Source: Halomonas sp. 25-S5 (GTDB taxonomy: Bacteria > Pseudomonadota > Gammaproteobacteria > Pseudomonadales > Halomonadaceae). From it: DNA of 64,000 nt. Shown one piece after another: positions 1-10,931 of the stretch. The translations under genes were made by a program, and so were the position numbers. The notes below the pieces were generated by a model. It was not told where the DNA came from. It ran no database searches and saw only the letters and a program-made list of their open reading frames with translations. The first letter of the stretch is position 1; each line of letters starts with the position of its first letter. The DNA is taken from assembly GCF_029889845.1 (NCBI RefSeq), contig NZ_JARANV010000006.1, forward strand, positions 62,001 to 126,000, read 5' to 3'.

Positions 1-255
1 GCCTGGCTGGCCCGGCATGGCCTGGCGGCCCGCCCGGGGGAGTCTCCCGCCGCCCACCTGCGGCGCATCGCCCCCCAGGCCGGGCCGGCGGGGAGGGCGC
101 TCGAGGAGTGTGCCCGGGACCTCGAGCGGCTGGCCTATGCGCCCCTCGAGGAGGCCGAGCGGCGCCAGCGGCGACGCCGGCTGGCGCAGCGCGTGGCCGA
201 GGTGCGCCGCCGGTTGCCGAGGCGGCGGTTTGGCCCGGGCGGGGCTGGTGCGTGA
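1..255 (+). CDS. C-terminal end of a TgpA-like transglutaminase-domain protein (partial)
   Basis: The reading frame is open from the first base of the window and stops at 253-255, giving an 84-residue C-terminal piece. It contains an ALARHGLAARPGE-like stretch, with an Arg/Glu-rich helix and a basic tail (RRRLAQRVAEVRRRLP). This resembles the cytoplasmic DUF4129 tail of TgpA (DUF3488/transglutaminase) membrane proteins. The membrane and catalytic parts lie outside the window, so the assignment rests on the tail alone. Gene orientation is the same as the downstream peroxidase gene, 45 bases away. Confidence 0.5.
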   Translation, partial: AWLARHGLAARPGESPAAHLRRIAPQAGPAGRALEECARDLERLAYAPLEEAERRQRRRRLAQRVAEVRRRLPRRRFGPGGAGA

Positions 256-300
256 GGAGTCGGCATGTCATCGTAGAGGGTCAGAGAGCGAGCCCGATCC

Positions 301-786
301 ATGTCCATCCATGATTACGAATGCCGCACCCCGAGTGGTGAGCCCTTCAACCTGCGCGCCCTGCGTGGCCAGGTGCTGCTGATCGTCAATGTGGCCAGCC
401 AGTGCGGTTTTACCTCCCAGCTGCGTGACCTCGAGCACCTCTATGTTCGCTATCGCGACCGGGGGTTCACCGTGCTGGGCTTTCCGTGCAACCAGTTCGC
501 CCGCCAGTCGCCGGAGTCGGCGCTGGACTTCTGTCGCTTCGCCGAGCACGAGTACGGGGTGTCATTCCCGCTGCTGGAGAAGGTCAGGGTCAACGGCCGC
601 GGCGCCCATCCGCTGTTCGTCGAGCTCAAGCGCCAAGCGCCGGGGGTGCTGGGAACCGGCATGATCAAGTGGAACTTCACCAAGTTCCTGGTCGGCCGGG
701 ATGGCCGGGGCATTCACCGGTTCTCCCCCCGCGACGGCGAGGTGGCGTTGCGCGAGGCGCTGGAGAAGGCCCTGGACGAGCCCTGA
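301..786 (+). CDS. Glutathione peroxidase family thiol peroxidase
   Basis: This 161-residue protein is of normal length for bacterial glutathione peroxidases, which reduce hydroperoxides in the cytoplasm using thioredoxin or glutathione. The peroxidatic cysteine lies in VASQCGFTSQ (Cys35), the second conserved cysteine in FPCNQF (Cys63), and the Trp-Asn of the catalytic tetrad in WNFTKFLV (Trp124, Asn125). The usual QEPG loop reads RQSPES here, a variation from the common pattern. It stands alone between the TgpA-like gene and a convergent DUF7079 gene. The family assignment is firm; the preferred reductant cannot be read from sequence. Confidence 0.93.
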   Translation: MSIHDYECRTPSGEPFNLRALRGQVLLIVNVASQCGFTSQLRDLEHLYVRYRDRGFTVLGFPCNQFARQSPESALDFCRFAEHEYGVSFPLLEKVRVNGRGAHPLFVELKRQAPGVLGTGMIKWNFTKFLVGRDGRGIHRFSPRDGEVALREALEKALDEP

Positions 787-792
787 AGGACC

Positions 793-927
793 GGGCATCT
801 CGCCGCGTTCGACCGGCACCCGCTCCCTCGGCGCGTTCCAGCCCAATGGCCGAGCCGGGTCATCCCGGGTCGTGGTCAGGGCATCTCGCCGCGCTCGACC
901 AGCACCCGTCCCATCAGCTCGTTCCAG
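793..927. repeat. Imperfect 49-bp direct repeat at the 3' end of the DUF7079 gene
   Basis: Bases 793-841 and 879-927 are about 80 percent identical 49-bp copies, both beginning GGGCATCTCGCCGCG and ending GTTCCAG. The second copy is the 3' end of the minus-strand DUF7079 gene, including the codons for VERGEMP. The first copy, outside the gene, still translates on the minus strand as WNAPRERVPVERGEMP, so it looks like a decaying duplicate of the last codons of that gene. Confidence 0.7.
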
Positions 928-1262
928 CGATGGCGCGTCATCATGGTGGTCAGTCCCGAGAACAACGCCCAGCTCTTGCGCCGCCAACCGTTGAGCCGCA
1001 GATTGTGGGCCACCAACTGCTTCATCAGCTTGTGGTCGTCGAACGAGCGCCATTCGCCGGCCACCGACATCTGGTGGCGCGAGAGCACCGGGGCAAGTTC
1101 CAGGCGGAAGACCCACTCCAGATCGCGCACGCTCAGGTCGTGGCGCTGGATGACCGCGACCATGCGCGCATAGTCGGTCTCGCGGGGCTCCCGTTCCAGC
1201 CACAGCGGGGCCAGCGCCAGCCATAGCTCGCCGCGTTCGTCGACCAGCATCTGTGCATCCAT
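876..1262 (-). CDS. DUF7079 family protein
   Basis: I place the start at [14 protein letters not shown] (codon at 1260-1262), giving 128 residues. The conserved core is [13 protein letters not shown], followed by [17 protein letters not shown] and [18 protein letters not shown], which matches my memory of the DUF7079 family of small acidic alpha-helical cytoplasmic proteins. No function is known for the family. It converges with the glutathione peroxidase gene and diverges from fabV. Longer upstream in-frame starts exist, but they run into the fabV promoter region and show no family-like sequence. Confidence 0.65.
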   Translation of the reverse strand: MDAQMLVDERGELWLALAPLWLEREPRETDYARMVAVIQRHDLSVRDLEWVFRLELAPVLSRHQMSVAGEWRSFDDHKLMKQLVAHNLRLNGWRRKSWALFSGLTTMMTRHRWNELMGRVLVERGEMP

Positions 1263-1458
1263 CGCTACCCTCCTGCCACACTCGTTGCCCGGGACGAGCA
1301 TCCTGCACCAGCCCTGCGCTGGCCTCAAGGGCGGACAGCTGCCGTCGGGGCCGCTAGAATGTCGCCCACTGCCCCTTCGATCCAACCATTCGGCGCATTC
1401 ATTCCCCCATGCGGACGGGAGCGGTTGCCCCGCCCGCCGGACAACAACGAGGTCTGAC

Positions 1459-2685
1459 GTGATCATCAAGCCCAAGGTACGCGGTTTCATCTGCACCACC
1501 ACCCACCCCGTCGGCTGCGAGAAGAACGTGCTCGAGCAGATCGAGGCGACCCGCGCCCGCGGCCTGGACAAGACCCCGGGTGACGAGGAGCAGCGGCCGA
1601 AGAAGGTGCTGGTGATCGGTGCGTCCAGCGGCTACGGCCTGGCGGCCCGCATCACCGCGGCCTTTGGCTACGGGGCCGACACCCTGGGTGTGTTCTTCGA
1701 GAAGCCCGGCAGCGAGAAGAAGCCCGGCACCGCCGGCTGGTACAACAGCGCCGCCTTCGACCGGTTCGCCAAGGCCGAGGGCCTCTACAGCAAGTCGATC
1801 AACGGCGACGCCTTCTCCCACGAGGCCCGCGAGACCGCCATCGAGCTGATCCAGCAGGACCTGGGCCAGGTCGACCTGGTGGTCTACTCGCTGGCCTCGC
1901 CGGTGCGAAAGCTTCCCGACAGCGGCGAGCTCAAGCGCTCGGCGCTCAAGCCGATCGGCGAGACCTACCGTGCCACCGCCATCGACACCAACAAGGATGC
2001 CATCATCGAGGCCGAGGTCGAGCCCGCCACCGAGCAGGAGATCGAGGACACCAGGGCAGTGATGGGCGGCGAGGACTGGGAACTATGGATCGATGCCCTG
2101 GACCGTGCCGGAGTGCTGGCGCCCGGGGCCCGCAGCGTGGCCTTCAGCTACATCGGCACCGAGATCACCTGGCCGATCTACTGGCACGGCGCCCTGGGCA
2201 AGGCGAAAGAGGATCTGGATCGTGCCGCCGGCGAGATCGACAAGCGCCTTTCCGCCACCGGTGGCGGCGCCAATGTGGCGGTGCTCAAGTCGGTCGTCAC
2301 CCAGGCTAGCGCGGCCATCCCGGTGATGCCGCTCTATATCGCCATGGTCTACAAGGTGATGAAGGAGAAGGGCCTGCACGAGGGCACCATCGACCAGCTC
2401 AATCGCCTGTTCGGCGAGCAACTCTATTCACCTCGAGGTCAGGGCGGTGAGGTGGCCACCGATCAGGCCGGCCGCCTGCGCCTGGACGACCGGGAGCTGC
2501 GCGATGACGTCCAGCAGGCCTGCAAGGCGCTGTGGCCTCGGGTGACCACCGAGAATCTTTTCGAGATCACCGACTACGCCGGCTACAAGCACGACTTCCT
2601 GAAGCTGTTCGGCTTCGAGCGCGACGACGTGGACTACGAGGCCGACGTGAACCCGGTGGCCGACTTCGATGTCGTGAACCTGTAG
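1459..2685 (+). CDS. fabV: Trans-2-enoyl-ACP/CoA reductase FabV
   Basis: FabV catalyses the last, NADH-dependent reduction in each fatty-acid elongation cycle, turning trans-2-enoyl-ACP into acyl-ACP. It is the triclosan-tolerant alternative to FabI. The start is a GTG giving (V/M)[16 protein letters not shown], the standard N-terminus; 408 residues is the normal length. The Rossmann motif GASSGYG is at 54-60, a Glu-containing VFFEKPG loop favours NADH, and the catalytic Y-x8-K pair is Tyr241...Lys250 ([10 protein letters not shown]). It is a single-gene unit, followed by a regulator 142 bases downstream. Confidence 0.96.
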   Translation: MIIKPKVRGFICTTTHPVGCEKNVLEQIEATRARGLDKTPGDEEQRPKKVLVIGASSGYGLAARITAAFGYGADTLGVFFEKPGSEKKPGTAGWYNSAAFDRFAKAEGLYSKSINGDAFSHEARETAIELIQQDLGQVDLVVYSLASPVRKLPDSGELKRSALKPIGETYRATAIDTNKDAIIEAEVEPATEQEIEDTRAVMGGEDWELWIDALDRAGVLAPGARSVAFSYIGTEITWPIYWHGALGKAKEDLDRAAGEIDKRLSATGGGANVAVLKSVVTQASAAIPVMPLYIAMVYKVMKEKGLHEGTIDQLNRLFGEQLYSPRGQGGEVATDQAGRLRLDDRELRDDVQQACKALWPRVTTENLFEITDYAGYKHDFLKLFGFERDDVDYEADVNPVADFDVVNL

Positions 2686-2827
2686 GGTCCCGCGTTTCCG
2701 GCAACGCCGAATAGGCCGCACGACGCCGCTGCCCTGTCCGCGCGGCGGGGCTGTGGATCTTCCTGGCCTTGGGTAAGATGGGGCACATTGCCCAGCGCCC
2801 CGGCACCCACCCCAAGGCCAGATCTGC

Positions 2828-3805
2828 ATGCCCGAGCCCCTCACTTCCCTTCGCCCGACGTCAGTGACGCGGCATGTCGGCGTGGTGGTGCTGCCCGGCT
2901 TCTCCCTGCTGGCCCAGGCCTGTGCCACCGAGCCCCTGGCGGTGGCCAACCGCCTCGAGGGACGCACGCTCTATCGGCTTACCACCTTCGCCAGCGTTGC
3001 CGGCCCGGTGGCCAGCGCCTCCCATCAGGCACTGATGCCCCAGGCCGGGATCAATGAGGTCGATGAGCCCCTGGACCTGCTGCTGGTGTGCGCCCCGGGC
3101 CCGCTCTTCGGCAGCGTCCCCGTGCCCTTGATCGAGTGGCTACGTCGGCTGGCCGGGGCGGGCGTGCTGCTGGGCGGCATCGGCGGTGGCACCGAAGTGC
3201 TGGCCCGGGCCGGGGTGCTGGATGGCTACCGGGCGACGCTGCCCTGGCAGCGCTTCGATGCCTTCTCCGAGGCCTTCCCCCGCGTGCGCCTCTCCCGCCA
3301 GCTCTTCGAGATCGACCGCGACCGCCTGACCTGCGGGGGCGGCACCGCCGCCATGGACATGATGATGACCCTGGTGGGCAGCCAGCACGGCCCCCGGTTG
3401 GCCGAGCGCATTTCCGAGCACTTCGTGCTGGAGCGTATCCGCATGGGCGACGAGCCCCAGCAGGTCCCGCTGCGCTCGCGGCTCGGCCATGCCCCCGAGA
3501 GCCTGGCTGAGGCGGTGGCGCTGATGGAGGCCAACATCGAGGAGCCGCTGACCACCCACGAGCTGGCCGAGCACCTGGGCATCTCCCGTCGCCAGCTAGA
3601 GCGACTGTTCAAGAAGTACCTGCAGGCGGTGCCCAGCCGCTACTACCTGGACCTGCGCCTGCAGCAGGCGCGGCGCCTGCTGCGTGAGAGCGACCGTCCC
3701 GCCGGCGAGATCGCCCTGCAGACCGGCTTCTCCTCGGCGGCGCACTTCTCCACCGCCTACCGCAACCACTTCGACATCACGCCCCGCGAGGAGCGGCTGA
3801 GGTAG
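2828..3805 (+). CDS. argR: GATase1-like AraC-family regulator, probable ArgR of the AST pathway
   Basis: The 325-residue protein has the GlxA/ArgR layout: an N-terminal DJ-1/PfpI-like ligand-binding domain (about residues 15-190, starting VGVVVLPGFSLL) and a C-terminal AraC-type double helix-turn-helix (about 220-320: TTHELAEHLGISRRQLERLF, then ALQTGFSSAAHFSTAYRNHF). In Pseudomonas, an ArgR of this type activates the arginine succinyltransferase genes. Here it lies about 800 bases upstream of that operon, separated by a convergent methyltransferase gene, which supports the same role. Other GlxA-type regulators (GbdR, CdhR) share the architecture, so the symbol is inferred from context. Confidence 0.75.
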   Translation: MPEPLTSLRPTSVTRHVGVVVLPGFSLLAQACATEPLAVANRLEGRTLYRLTTFASVAGPVASASHQALMPQAGINEVDEPLDLLLVCAPGPLFGSVPVPLIEWLRRLAGAGVLLGGIGGGTEVLARAGVLDGYRATLPWQRFDAFSEAFPRVRLSRQLFEIDRDRLTCGGGTAAMDMMMTLVGSQHGPRLAERISEHFVLERIRMGDEPQQVPLRSRLGHAPESLAEAVALMEANIEEPLTTHELAEHLGISRRQLERLFKKYLQAVPSRYYLDLRLQQARRLLRESDRPAGEIALQTGFSSAAHFSTAYRNHFDITPREERLR

Positions 3806-3821
3806 AGAGCGGGTCGACTCG

Positions 3822-4433
3822 CTAGCGCGCCAACAGGGCGCGGACCAGCGAGCCCATCATTACCGGTGTGTCCTGCTCGATGACGAAGCCGGCCGCCTCC
3901 AGCAGTGGCCGGGCCTGGCGGGTGATGTCGGTGGCGATGGCCGAGGTGAGGGCGTTCAGGCCATGTCGGACGAGGCCCGCGGGATGGTCGTCGGTCTGGA
4001 ACTTGTCCATCACGCAGAGCTGGCCATCCGGCTTCAGCACCCGGCGGGCCTCGGCGAGCCCCCGTGCGGGGTCGGGCATCACCGCCAGTATCAGGTGCAT
4101 CACCACCACGTCGAAGTGGTCGTCAGGGTAGGCGAGGCACTCGGCATCCATGACCTGGGGCTGGACGTCCCGGCCCTGAGCCTCGGCGCGCTGCTCGAGG
4201 CGCCTGACCATGGTCGGTGACAGGTCGCCGGCGTGAAGCTCGATGTCGCGGGGCAGCCAAGGCAGGTCGAGCCCGGTGCCGGCGCCGACCAGCAGCACCC
4301 GCATGCCGGGCTGCCAGGTCACCTGGCCGAGGGCCGTGCGGCGGGCTCCACGGAAGGCGCGCTCGGCAACCAGGTCGTAGACCGGGGCGTAGAGCCCGTA
4401 GCGGATCCGGTTCCAGGCCGTGGTGTTGAACAT
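3822..4433 (-). CDS. Class I SAM-dependent methyltransferase
   Basis: The start MFNTTAWNRIRYGLYAPVYD is chosen because GAGGAG precedes it at the right spacing, giving 203 residues. The N-terminal part, the glycine-rich SAM motif LLVGAGTGLDLPW, the acidic LHAGDLS and the DVVVMHLILAVMPDP core resemble UbiE/phospholipid N-methyltransferase proteins. No substrate-specific feature is visible. The gene lies convergently behind argR (16-base gap) and divergently from the AST operon, so its start region and the AST promoter share the 209-bp intergenic space. Confidence 0.82.
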   Translation of the reverse strand: MFNTTAWNRIRYGLYAPVYDLVAERAFRGARRTALGQVTWQPGMRVLLVGAGTGLDLPWLPRDIELHAGDLSPTMVRRLEQRAEAQGRDVQPQVMDAECLAYPDDHFDVVVMHLILAVMPDPARGLAEARRVLKPDGQLCVMDKFQTDDHPAGLVRHGLNALTSAIATDITRQARPLLEAAGFVIEQDTPVMMGSLVRALLAR

Positions 4434-4550
4434 GACGAACTCCTCGTCGACGGGGGGGTGTCCCGCGGCGCGCCTGGGGCAGCACGGCGACTGCCTTTTA
4501 CACAACTCGCCGTCCCATTGCTGAAAGCTTCCTGCGGCGGCGCTCCCTAT

Positions 4551-5857
<1,307 letters not shown>

Positions 5858-5907
5858 GCCCCGGTGCCGCGATGCGTGACGACTTATCCCCTTCCGGAGA
5901 CCCTGCC

Positions 5908-6996
5908 ATGCTGGTCATACGCCCCGTCCGCCCGGCGGACCTGCCGGCCCTGGAGCGGCTGGCCGGCAGCGCGACGCCGCGGCTGACCAACCTGCCGGCC
6001 CACCGTGATCGTCTGGAAGAGCGTATCGCCCGCTCCCAGCGTGCCTTCGCCGCCGAGGTCGAGGCGCCCGGCGACGAGCACTACACCTTCGTGCTCGAGG
6101 ACCTGGCGCGCGGAGAGGTGGTAGGTACCGCCACCATCCGGGCCCAGGCCGGCGCCCGCGAGGCCTACTACACCTATCGCCAGGAGACGCTGATCCACGC
6201 CTCCCAGCAGCTCGACGTGCGTCGCGAGGTGCCGACCCTGTCGCTCTCCCACGAGGTCTCGGAGGCGACCCTGCTCTGTGCCCTGTCGCTAGATGCCCGC
6301 TACAAGGGCACCAGCGCCGAAAGCCTGCTACGCCGGGCGCGGCTGATGTTCATCGCCCAGTACCCCGAGCGCTTCGCCGGGATCCTGGCCATGGCCTTTC
6401 CCGGCTACCTGGACGAGCAGGGCGAGTCGCCGTTCTGGAACAGCGTGGGGCGCCACTTCTTCGTGCGCGACTACCAGGAGATCAACTACCTGGCCGGGGT
6501 GCGCTCGAAGAGCTTCATCGCCGAGGTCATGCCTCAGTTCCCGCTCTACCTGGCGCTGCTCACCCGCCAGGCCCGGGCCGCCATCGGCCGCGAGCATCCC
6601 GACCACGAGCCGGCCTTGACCGAGATGCTGGCCGAGGGCTTCCTGCGCTCGCGCCACGTGGATCTCTTCGATGCCGGCCCGGTGATCAAGGCCGAGCGCG
6701 AGCGCCTGGCCAGCTTCCGACGGGCCGCCTGGCACCCGGTGCGCATCCGTCCCGCCCACGCGCTGCCCGACGCCGAGCCGGCCATGGTCGCCAACCAGCG
6801 CCTCGGCGATTTCCGCTGCGTGGTGGCGCGCTATGCCCTGTCGCCCACCGGCCAGCTGATGCTCTCCCCGGCGCATGCCGAGCGGCTGGGCGTGGAGGAG
6901 GGGCGCGCCGTGCTGGCCGCCCCCCTGCCGCTGCCGGTGATGGGGGATGGGAGTGTCGACGAGCACGATCCGGGCTATGACGAGGGAGAGCTGTGA
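5908..6996 (+). CDS. aruF: Arginine N-succinyltransferase, alpha subunit (AruF)
   Basis: AruF and AruG together transfer succinyl from succinyl-CoA to arginine (and ornithine), the first AST step. The start MLVIRPVRPADLPALERLA is the standard AstA/AruF N-terminus and has GGAGA upstream; 362 residues is slightly longer than typical AstA. Family marks include LPAHRDRLEERIARS, YRQETLIHAS, GYLDEQGESPFWNSVGRHFF and KSFIAEVMPQFPLY. It follows astC by 50 bases and overlaps the aruG start as TGATG, implying coupled translation. Two different subunits, as in Pseudomonas, contrast with the single AstA of enterobacteria. Confidence 0.93.
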   Translation: MLVIRPVRPADLPALERLAGSATPRLTNLPAHRDRLEERIARSQRAFAAEVEAPGDEHYTFVLEDLARGEVVGTATIRAQAGAREAYYTYRQETLIHASQQLDVRREVPTLSLSHEVSEATLLCALSLDARYKGTSAESLLRRARLMFIAQYPERFAGILAMAFPGYLDEQGESPFWNSVGRHFFVRDYQEINYLAGVRSKSFIAEVMPQFPLYLALLTRQARAAIGREHPDHEPALTEMLAEGFLRSRHVDLFDAGPVIKAERERLASFRRAAWHPVRIRPAHALPDAEPAMVANQRLGDFRCVVARYALSPTGQLMLSPAHAERLGVEEGRAVLAAPLPLPVMGDGSVDEHDPGYDEGEL

Positions 6997-8042
6997 TGCG
7001 TATTCGACCGATCGCCGAGGGCGACCTGGACGAGCTGCAGGCCCTGGCCCGGGAGACCGGGGTGGGCTTCACCTCGCTACCCGACAACCGCGACTTCCTG
7101 GCGGCCAAGATCGCCTCGACGGTGGCCGCCTTCGAGGAGCGCACGCCGCAGGACCAGCGGCTCTACTTCTTCGTGCTGGAGGACGAGGCGAGCGGACGGT
7201 TGGCCGGCTGCTGTGCCATCGAGGGCCAGGTGGGGCGCGAGATCCCCTTCTACCACTACCGGCTCGGGACCCTGGCCCACTCCTCGGTACAGCTCGACCT
7301 GCACCGCACCATCGACACCCTCTTCCTGAGCTCCGATCACACCGGCGATGCCGAGGTGGCCTCACTGTTCCTGCGCCCCGAGTACCGCGGTGCCGACCGT
7401 CGCCACGAGCGCAACGGCGCACTGCTGTCGATGATGCGCTGGCTGTTCATGGCCGAGTTCCGCGACCGCTTCCCCGACAAGGTGCTCGCCGAGATGCGCG
7501 GCGTCTTCGACGAGCACGGCAGGAGCCCCTTCTGGGAGTGCCTGGGCAGCCACTTCTTCCCGCTCGACTTCGACGAGGCAGACAAGCTCACGGGGCTTGG
7601 CCAGAAGAGCTTCATCGGCGAGCTGATGCCCAAGTTCCCGATCTACACCCCCTTCCTCAGTGAGGCGGCGCGGGCCTGCATCGGCGAGGTCCATGTCCAT
7701 ACCCGACCGGCGCTGGCCATGCTCAAGAAGGAGGGCCTGCGCTGGGAGGGCTATATCGACATCTTCGACGGCGGCCCCACCGTGGAGGCCTACATCGACG
7801 ACGTGCGTGGGGTGCGGCTGTCGCGGCGCTGCCGGGTGGAGGTCAAGACCGGCATGCTCGAGCGCTCGCCGCGGCCGCGCTGGCTGGCGGCCACCACCGG
7901 GATGGCCGGCTTCTGTGCCGCCTGGCTGGGACGCGGGCCCGACGCCGAGGGCGTGGTGACGCTCGACGAAGCCGAGGCGCGTCGGCTGGAGGTCGCCTCC
8001 GGCGACACCCTGCGCATACTGGATACCGAGGAGGAGGCGTGA
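6996..8042 (+). CDS. aruG: Arginine N-succinyltransferase, beta subunit (AruG)
   Basis: A 348-residue paralogue of the preceding AruF, sharing TSLPDNRDFLAAKIAS, GTLAHSSVQLDLHRTIDTLFLSSDHT, EHGRSPFWECLGSHFF and KSFIGELMPKFPIY. The start ATG overlaps the aruF stop; a GTG one codon earlier is also possible. It forms the heteromeric succinyltransferase with AruF and in turn overlaps the astD start by one base (stop at 8040-8042, start at 8042). The tandem paralogous arrangement and order match the Pseudomonas aru operon. Confidence 0.93.
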   Translation: MRIRPIAEGDLDELQALARETGVGFTSLPDNRDFLAAKIASTVAAFEERTPQDQRLYFFVLEDEASGRLAGCCAIEGQVGREIPFYHYRLGTLAHSSVQLDLHRTIDTLFLSSDHTGDAEVASLFLRPEYRGADRRHERNGALLSMMRWLFMAEFRDRFPDKVLAEMRGVFDEHGRSPFWECLGSHFFPLDFDEADKLTGLGQKSFIGELMPKFPIYTPFLSEAARACIGEVHVHTRPALAMLKKEGLRWEGYIDIFDGGPTVEAYIDDVRGVRLSRRCRVEVKTGMLERSPRPRWLAATTGMAGFCAAWLGRGPDAEGVVTLDEAEARRLEVASGDTLRILDTEEEA

Positions 8043-9511
8043 TGAAGGCAAGACGACAACTGCTGATCGGTGGCACCTGGCAGGCGGGTGAGGGCGAGGC
8101 CTTCACCAAGCACGATCCGGTGTCCGATGAACGCCTCTGGGAAGGCGCCGCCGCCACCGAGGCCCAGGTAGGCGCCGCGGTGGCGGCCGCCCGGGGCGCC
8201 TTCCCGGCCTGGGCGCGCACCGCCTTCGACGAGCGCCAGGCGCTGGTCGAGCGCTTCCGCGAGGTGCTGGAGCGTCATCGCGAGGACCTGGCCACCGCCA
8301 TCGCCCAGGAGACCGGCAAGCCCCTCTGGGAAGCCCGCACCGAGGTCGGCGCGATGATCGGTAAGGTGGCGATCTCGATCCGCGCCTACCAGGAGCGCAC
8401 CGGCGAGCGCAGCCGCGATCTGGGGGACGCCACCGCCGTGCTGCGCCATCGCCCGCATGGGGTGATGGCGGTCTACGGCCCCTACAACTTCCCCGGCCAC
8501 CTGCCCAACGGCCACATGGTGCCGGCGCTGCTGGCCGGCAACTGCGTGGTGTTCAAGCCCAGCGAGCAGACCCCGCTGACCGCCGACCTCACCCTGCAGT
8601 GCTGGCAGGAGGCGGGGCTGCCCGACGGCGTGATCAATCTGGTGCAGGGCGCGGCCGCTACCGGCCAGGCGCTCTCGGCAAACCCCGGCATCGATGGCCT
8701 GCTGTTCACCGGCAGCGCCCGGGTCGGGGGCCTCCTGCATCGCCAGTTCGCCGACCAGCTGGACAAGATCCTGGCCCTGGAGCTCGGCGGCAACAACCCG
8801 CTGGTGGTGAAGGATGTCCCCGACCAGGAGGCGGCCGTGCTGAGCATCCTGCAGTCGGCCTTCCTCTCCGGCGGCCAGCGCTGCACCTGCGCCCGGCGGC
8901 TGATCGTGCCCGAGGGCCAGGTGGGGGATCACCTGCTGGATGCCCTCAGTGACGCCATCTCGAGGCTGCGGGTGGCGGGCCAGTTCAGTGACCCCGCGCC
9001 CTTCTATGCCGGCCTGGTGAGCGTGGTGGCCGCCGATGGCCTGCTCAAGGCCCAGGACGACCTGGAGGCGCTGGGGGGCACGGTGCTGGCGCGCATGGCG
9101 CGTGTCGAATCGGATACCAGCCTGCTCAGCCCGGCGCTGATCGACGTCACCGGCCTGGCGGTGCCCGACGAGGAGCACTTCGGCCCGCTGCTCAAGGTGC
9201 ATCGTTATCGCGACTGGGACGAGGCGCTGCGCCTGGCCAACGATACCCGCTACGGCCTCTCCGCCGGGCTGATCGGCGGCGAGCGTGATGACTGGGACGA
9301 CTTCCTGCTGCGTATCCGCGCCGGCATCGTCAACTGGAACCGCCAGACCACCGGCGCTTCCGGCGATGCGCCCTTCGGTGGCGTCGGCGAGAGCGGCAAC
9401 CATCGCCCCAGCGCCTACTACGCCGCCGACTACTGCGCCTATCCGGTCGCCTCCATGGAGAGCGAGGCGCTGGTGCTGCCCGAGACGCTGCCCCCGGGGG
9501 TGACGCTATGA
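8042..9511 (+). CDS. astD: N-succinylglutamate 5-semialdehyde dehydrogenase (AstD)
   Basis: NAD-dependent aldehyde dehydrogenase oxidising succinylglutamate semialdehyde in the fourth AST step. The 489-residue protein shows the full family pattern: [13 protein letters not shown], the NAD-binding [12 protein letters not shown], the general-base Glu in LELGGNNP and the catalytic Cys281 in [11 protein letters not shown]. The QRCTCARR signature is typical of AstD. Translation is coupled to aruG upstream and to astB downstream, whose start lies 4 bases inside this gene. Confidence 0.95.
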   Translation: MKARRQLLIGGTWQAGEGEAFTKHDPVSDERLWEGAAATEAQVGAAVAAARGAFPAWARTAFDERQALVERFREVLERHREDLATAIAQETGKPLWEARTEVGAMIGKVAISIRAYQERTGERSRDLGDATAVLRHRPHGVMAVYGPYNFPGHLPNGHMVPALLAGNCVVFKPSEQTPLTADLTLQCWQEAGLPDGVINLVQGAAATGQALSANPGIDGLLFTGSARVGGLLHRQFADQLDKILALELGGNNPLVVKDVPDQEAAVLSILQSAFLSGGQRCTCARRLIVPEGQVGDHLLDALSDAISRLRVAGQFSDPAPFYAGLVSVVAADGLLKAQDDLEALGGTVLARMARVESDTSLLSPALIDVTGLAVPDEEHFGPLLKVHRYRDWDEALRLANDTRYGLSAGLIGGERDDWDDFLLRIRAGIVNWNRQTTGASGDAPFGGVGESGNHRPSAYYAADYCAYPVASMESEALVLPETLPPGVTL

Positions 9512-10887
9512 GCCAGCCGACCCCGGACGTACGCGAGGTCAACTCTCGTGAGGTCAACTTCGACGGCCTGGTCGGCCCGACCCACAACTATGCCGGCCTG
9601 GCCCTGGGCAATGTCGCCTCCATGACCCACGGTGGCCTGGAGGCCAATCCCCGGGAGGCCGCCCTGCAGGGCCTGGGCAAGATGAAGGCGCTGATGGACG
9701 CCGGCTACGCCCAGGGCGTGCTGCCGCCCCAGCAGCGCCCCGACCTGGGGGCGCTTCGCCAGCTCGGCTTCTCCGGCAGCGATGCGCGGGTGCTGGCCCG
9801 GGCGGCGGGCGAGGCCCCGCAGATCCTGCGCGCGGTCTGCTCGGCCTCGAGCATGTGGACCGCCAATGCCGCCACGGTGACGCCCTCCACGGATGCGCCG
9901 GACGGCCGGGTGCACGTCACCCCGGCCAACCTGCAGTCGAGCTTCCACCGCTTCCTGGAGCCGGCCACCACCACCCGAGTGCTGGCAGCGATCTTCCGCG
10001 ACGAGGCGTGCTTCGCCCACCACCCGGTGCTGCCGGCGACCCCGGCTTTCTCCGACGAGGGCGCGGCCAACCATACCCGCCTCGCCGCGGACCACGGCGA
10101 GCCTGGGGTGCACCTCTTCGTCTATGGCCGCGCGGCCTTCGGCTGGGGAGCGGAGGAGGGCGTGGCCCCCCGGCGCTACCCGGCGCGCCAGACCCTGGAA
10201 GCGAGCCAGGCAATTGCCCGCCAGCATGGCCTCACGGAGTCCCAGGTGGTGTTCGCCCAGCAGCACCCCGAGGCCATCGACGCCGGCGTCTTCCACAACG
10301 ACGTCATCAGCGTGGGCAACGGCCCGGTGCTGCTCTACCACGAGCGAGCCTTCCTCGACGAGCAGGCCACCCTGGATGCGCTGAGGGGCAAGATGGCCAC
10401 GCCGCTGGTGCCGATACGGATTCCCGAGGAGGCGGTCAGCCTTGAGGACGCCGTGGCCTCCTACCTCTTCAACTCCCAGCTGCTCTCCAACCCGGACGGC
10501 ACCATGACGCTGGTGGTGCCCGGGGAGTGCCAGGAACGCGAGAGCGTCTGGCGCACCATCCAGGATCTCCTGCTGGCCGGCCACAATCCCATCAGCGAGG
10601 TCGTGGTCAAGGACGTCAAGCAGAGCATGCGCAACGGCGGAGGCCCCGCCTGCCTGCGGCTGCGGGTGGTGCTCTCGGCGGCCGAGCGCGCGGCCCTGTC
10701 GGGACGTGTCCTGCTCACCGAGGCCCTGCACGGCGAGCTCACCGCCTGGGTCGAGCGTCACTACCGCGACCGCTTGGCCCCGGAGGACCTGGCCGACCCG
10801 CAGCTGGCCAAGGAGACCCTGGCGGCGCTGGACGAGCTGACGGGGATCCTGGCCATCGGCGCCGTCTACCCCTTCCAGCGAGGATGA
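9508..10887 (+). CDS. astB: N-succinylarginine dihydrolase (AstB)
   Basis: Hydrolyses N-succinylarginine to succinylornithine, CO2 and ammonia, the second AST step. The 459-residue protein carries the family N-terminus [16 protein letters not shown], the [15 protein letters not shown] histidine region and the catalytic cysteine in [12 protein letters not shown] (Cys382). It is about 12 residues longer than typical at the N-terminus because of the segment [10 protein letters not shown], a small tandem duplication of EVN(S)R just before the conserved core. It overlaps astD by 4 bases. Confidence 0.95.
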   Translation: MSQPTPDVREVNSREVNFDGLVGPTHNYAGLALGNVASMTHGGLEANPREAALQGLGKMKALMDAGYAQGVLPPQQRPDLGALRQLGFSGSDARVLARAAGEAPQILRAVCSASSMWTANAATVTPSTDAPDGRVHVTPANLQSSFHRFLEPATTTRVLAAIFRDEACFAHHPVLPATPAFSDEGAANHTRLAADHGEPGVHLFVYGRAAFGWGAEEGVAPRRYPARQTLEASQAIARQHGLTESQVVFAQQHPEAIDAGVFHNDVISVGNGPVLLYHERAFLDEQATLDALRGKMATPLVPIRIPEEAVSLEDAVASYLFNSQLLSNPDGTMTLVVPGECQERESVWRTIQDLLLAGHNPISEVVVKDVKQSMRNGGGPACLRLRVVLSAAERAALSGRVLLTEALHGELTAWVERHYRDRLAPEDLADPQLAKETLAALDELTGILAIGAVYPFQRG

Positions 10888-10931
10888 GTGGCGCGCCGAG
10901 TGCCGGTGGCGCAGGCCAGGAGGAGGCCGAC

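Noticed and set aside
7790..9403. 537-codon minus-strand ORF opposite aruG/astD
   Set aside because: Antisense to confirmed AST genes; no domain and biased composition.
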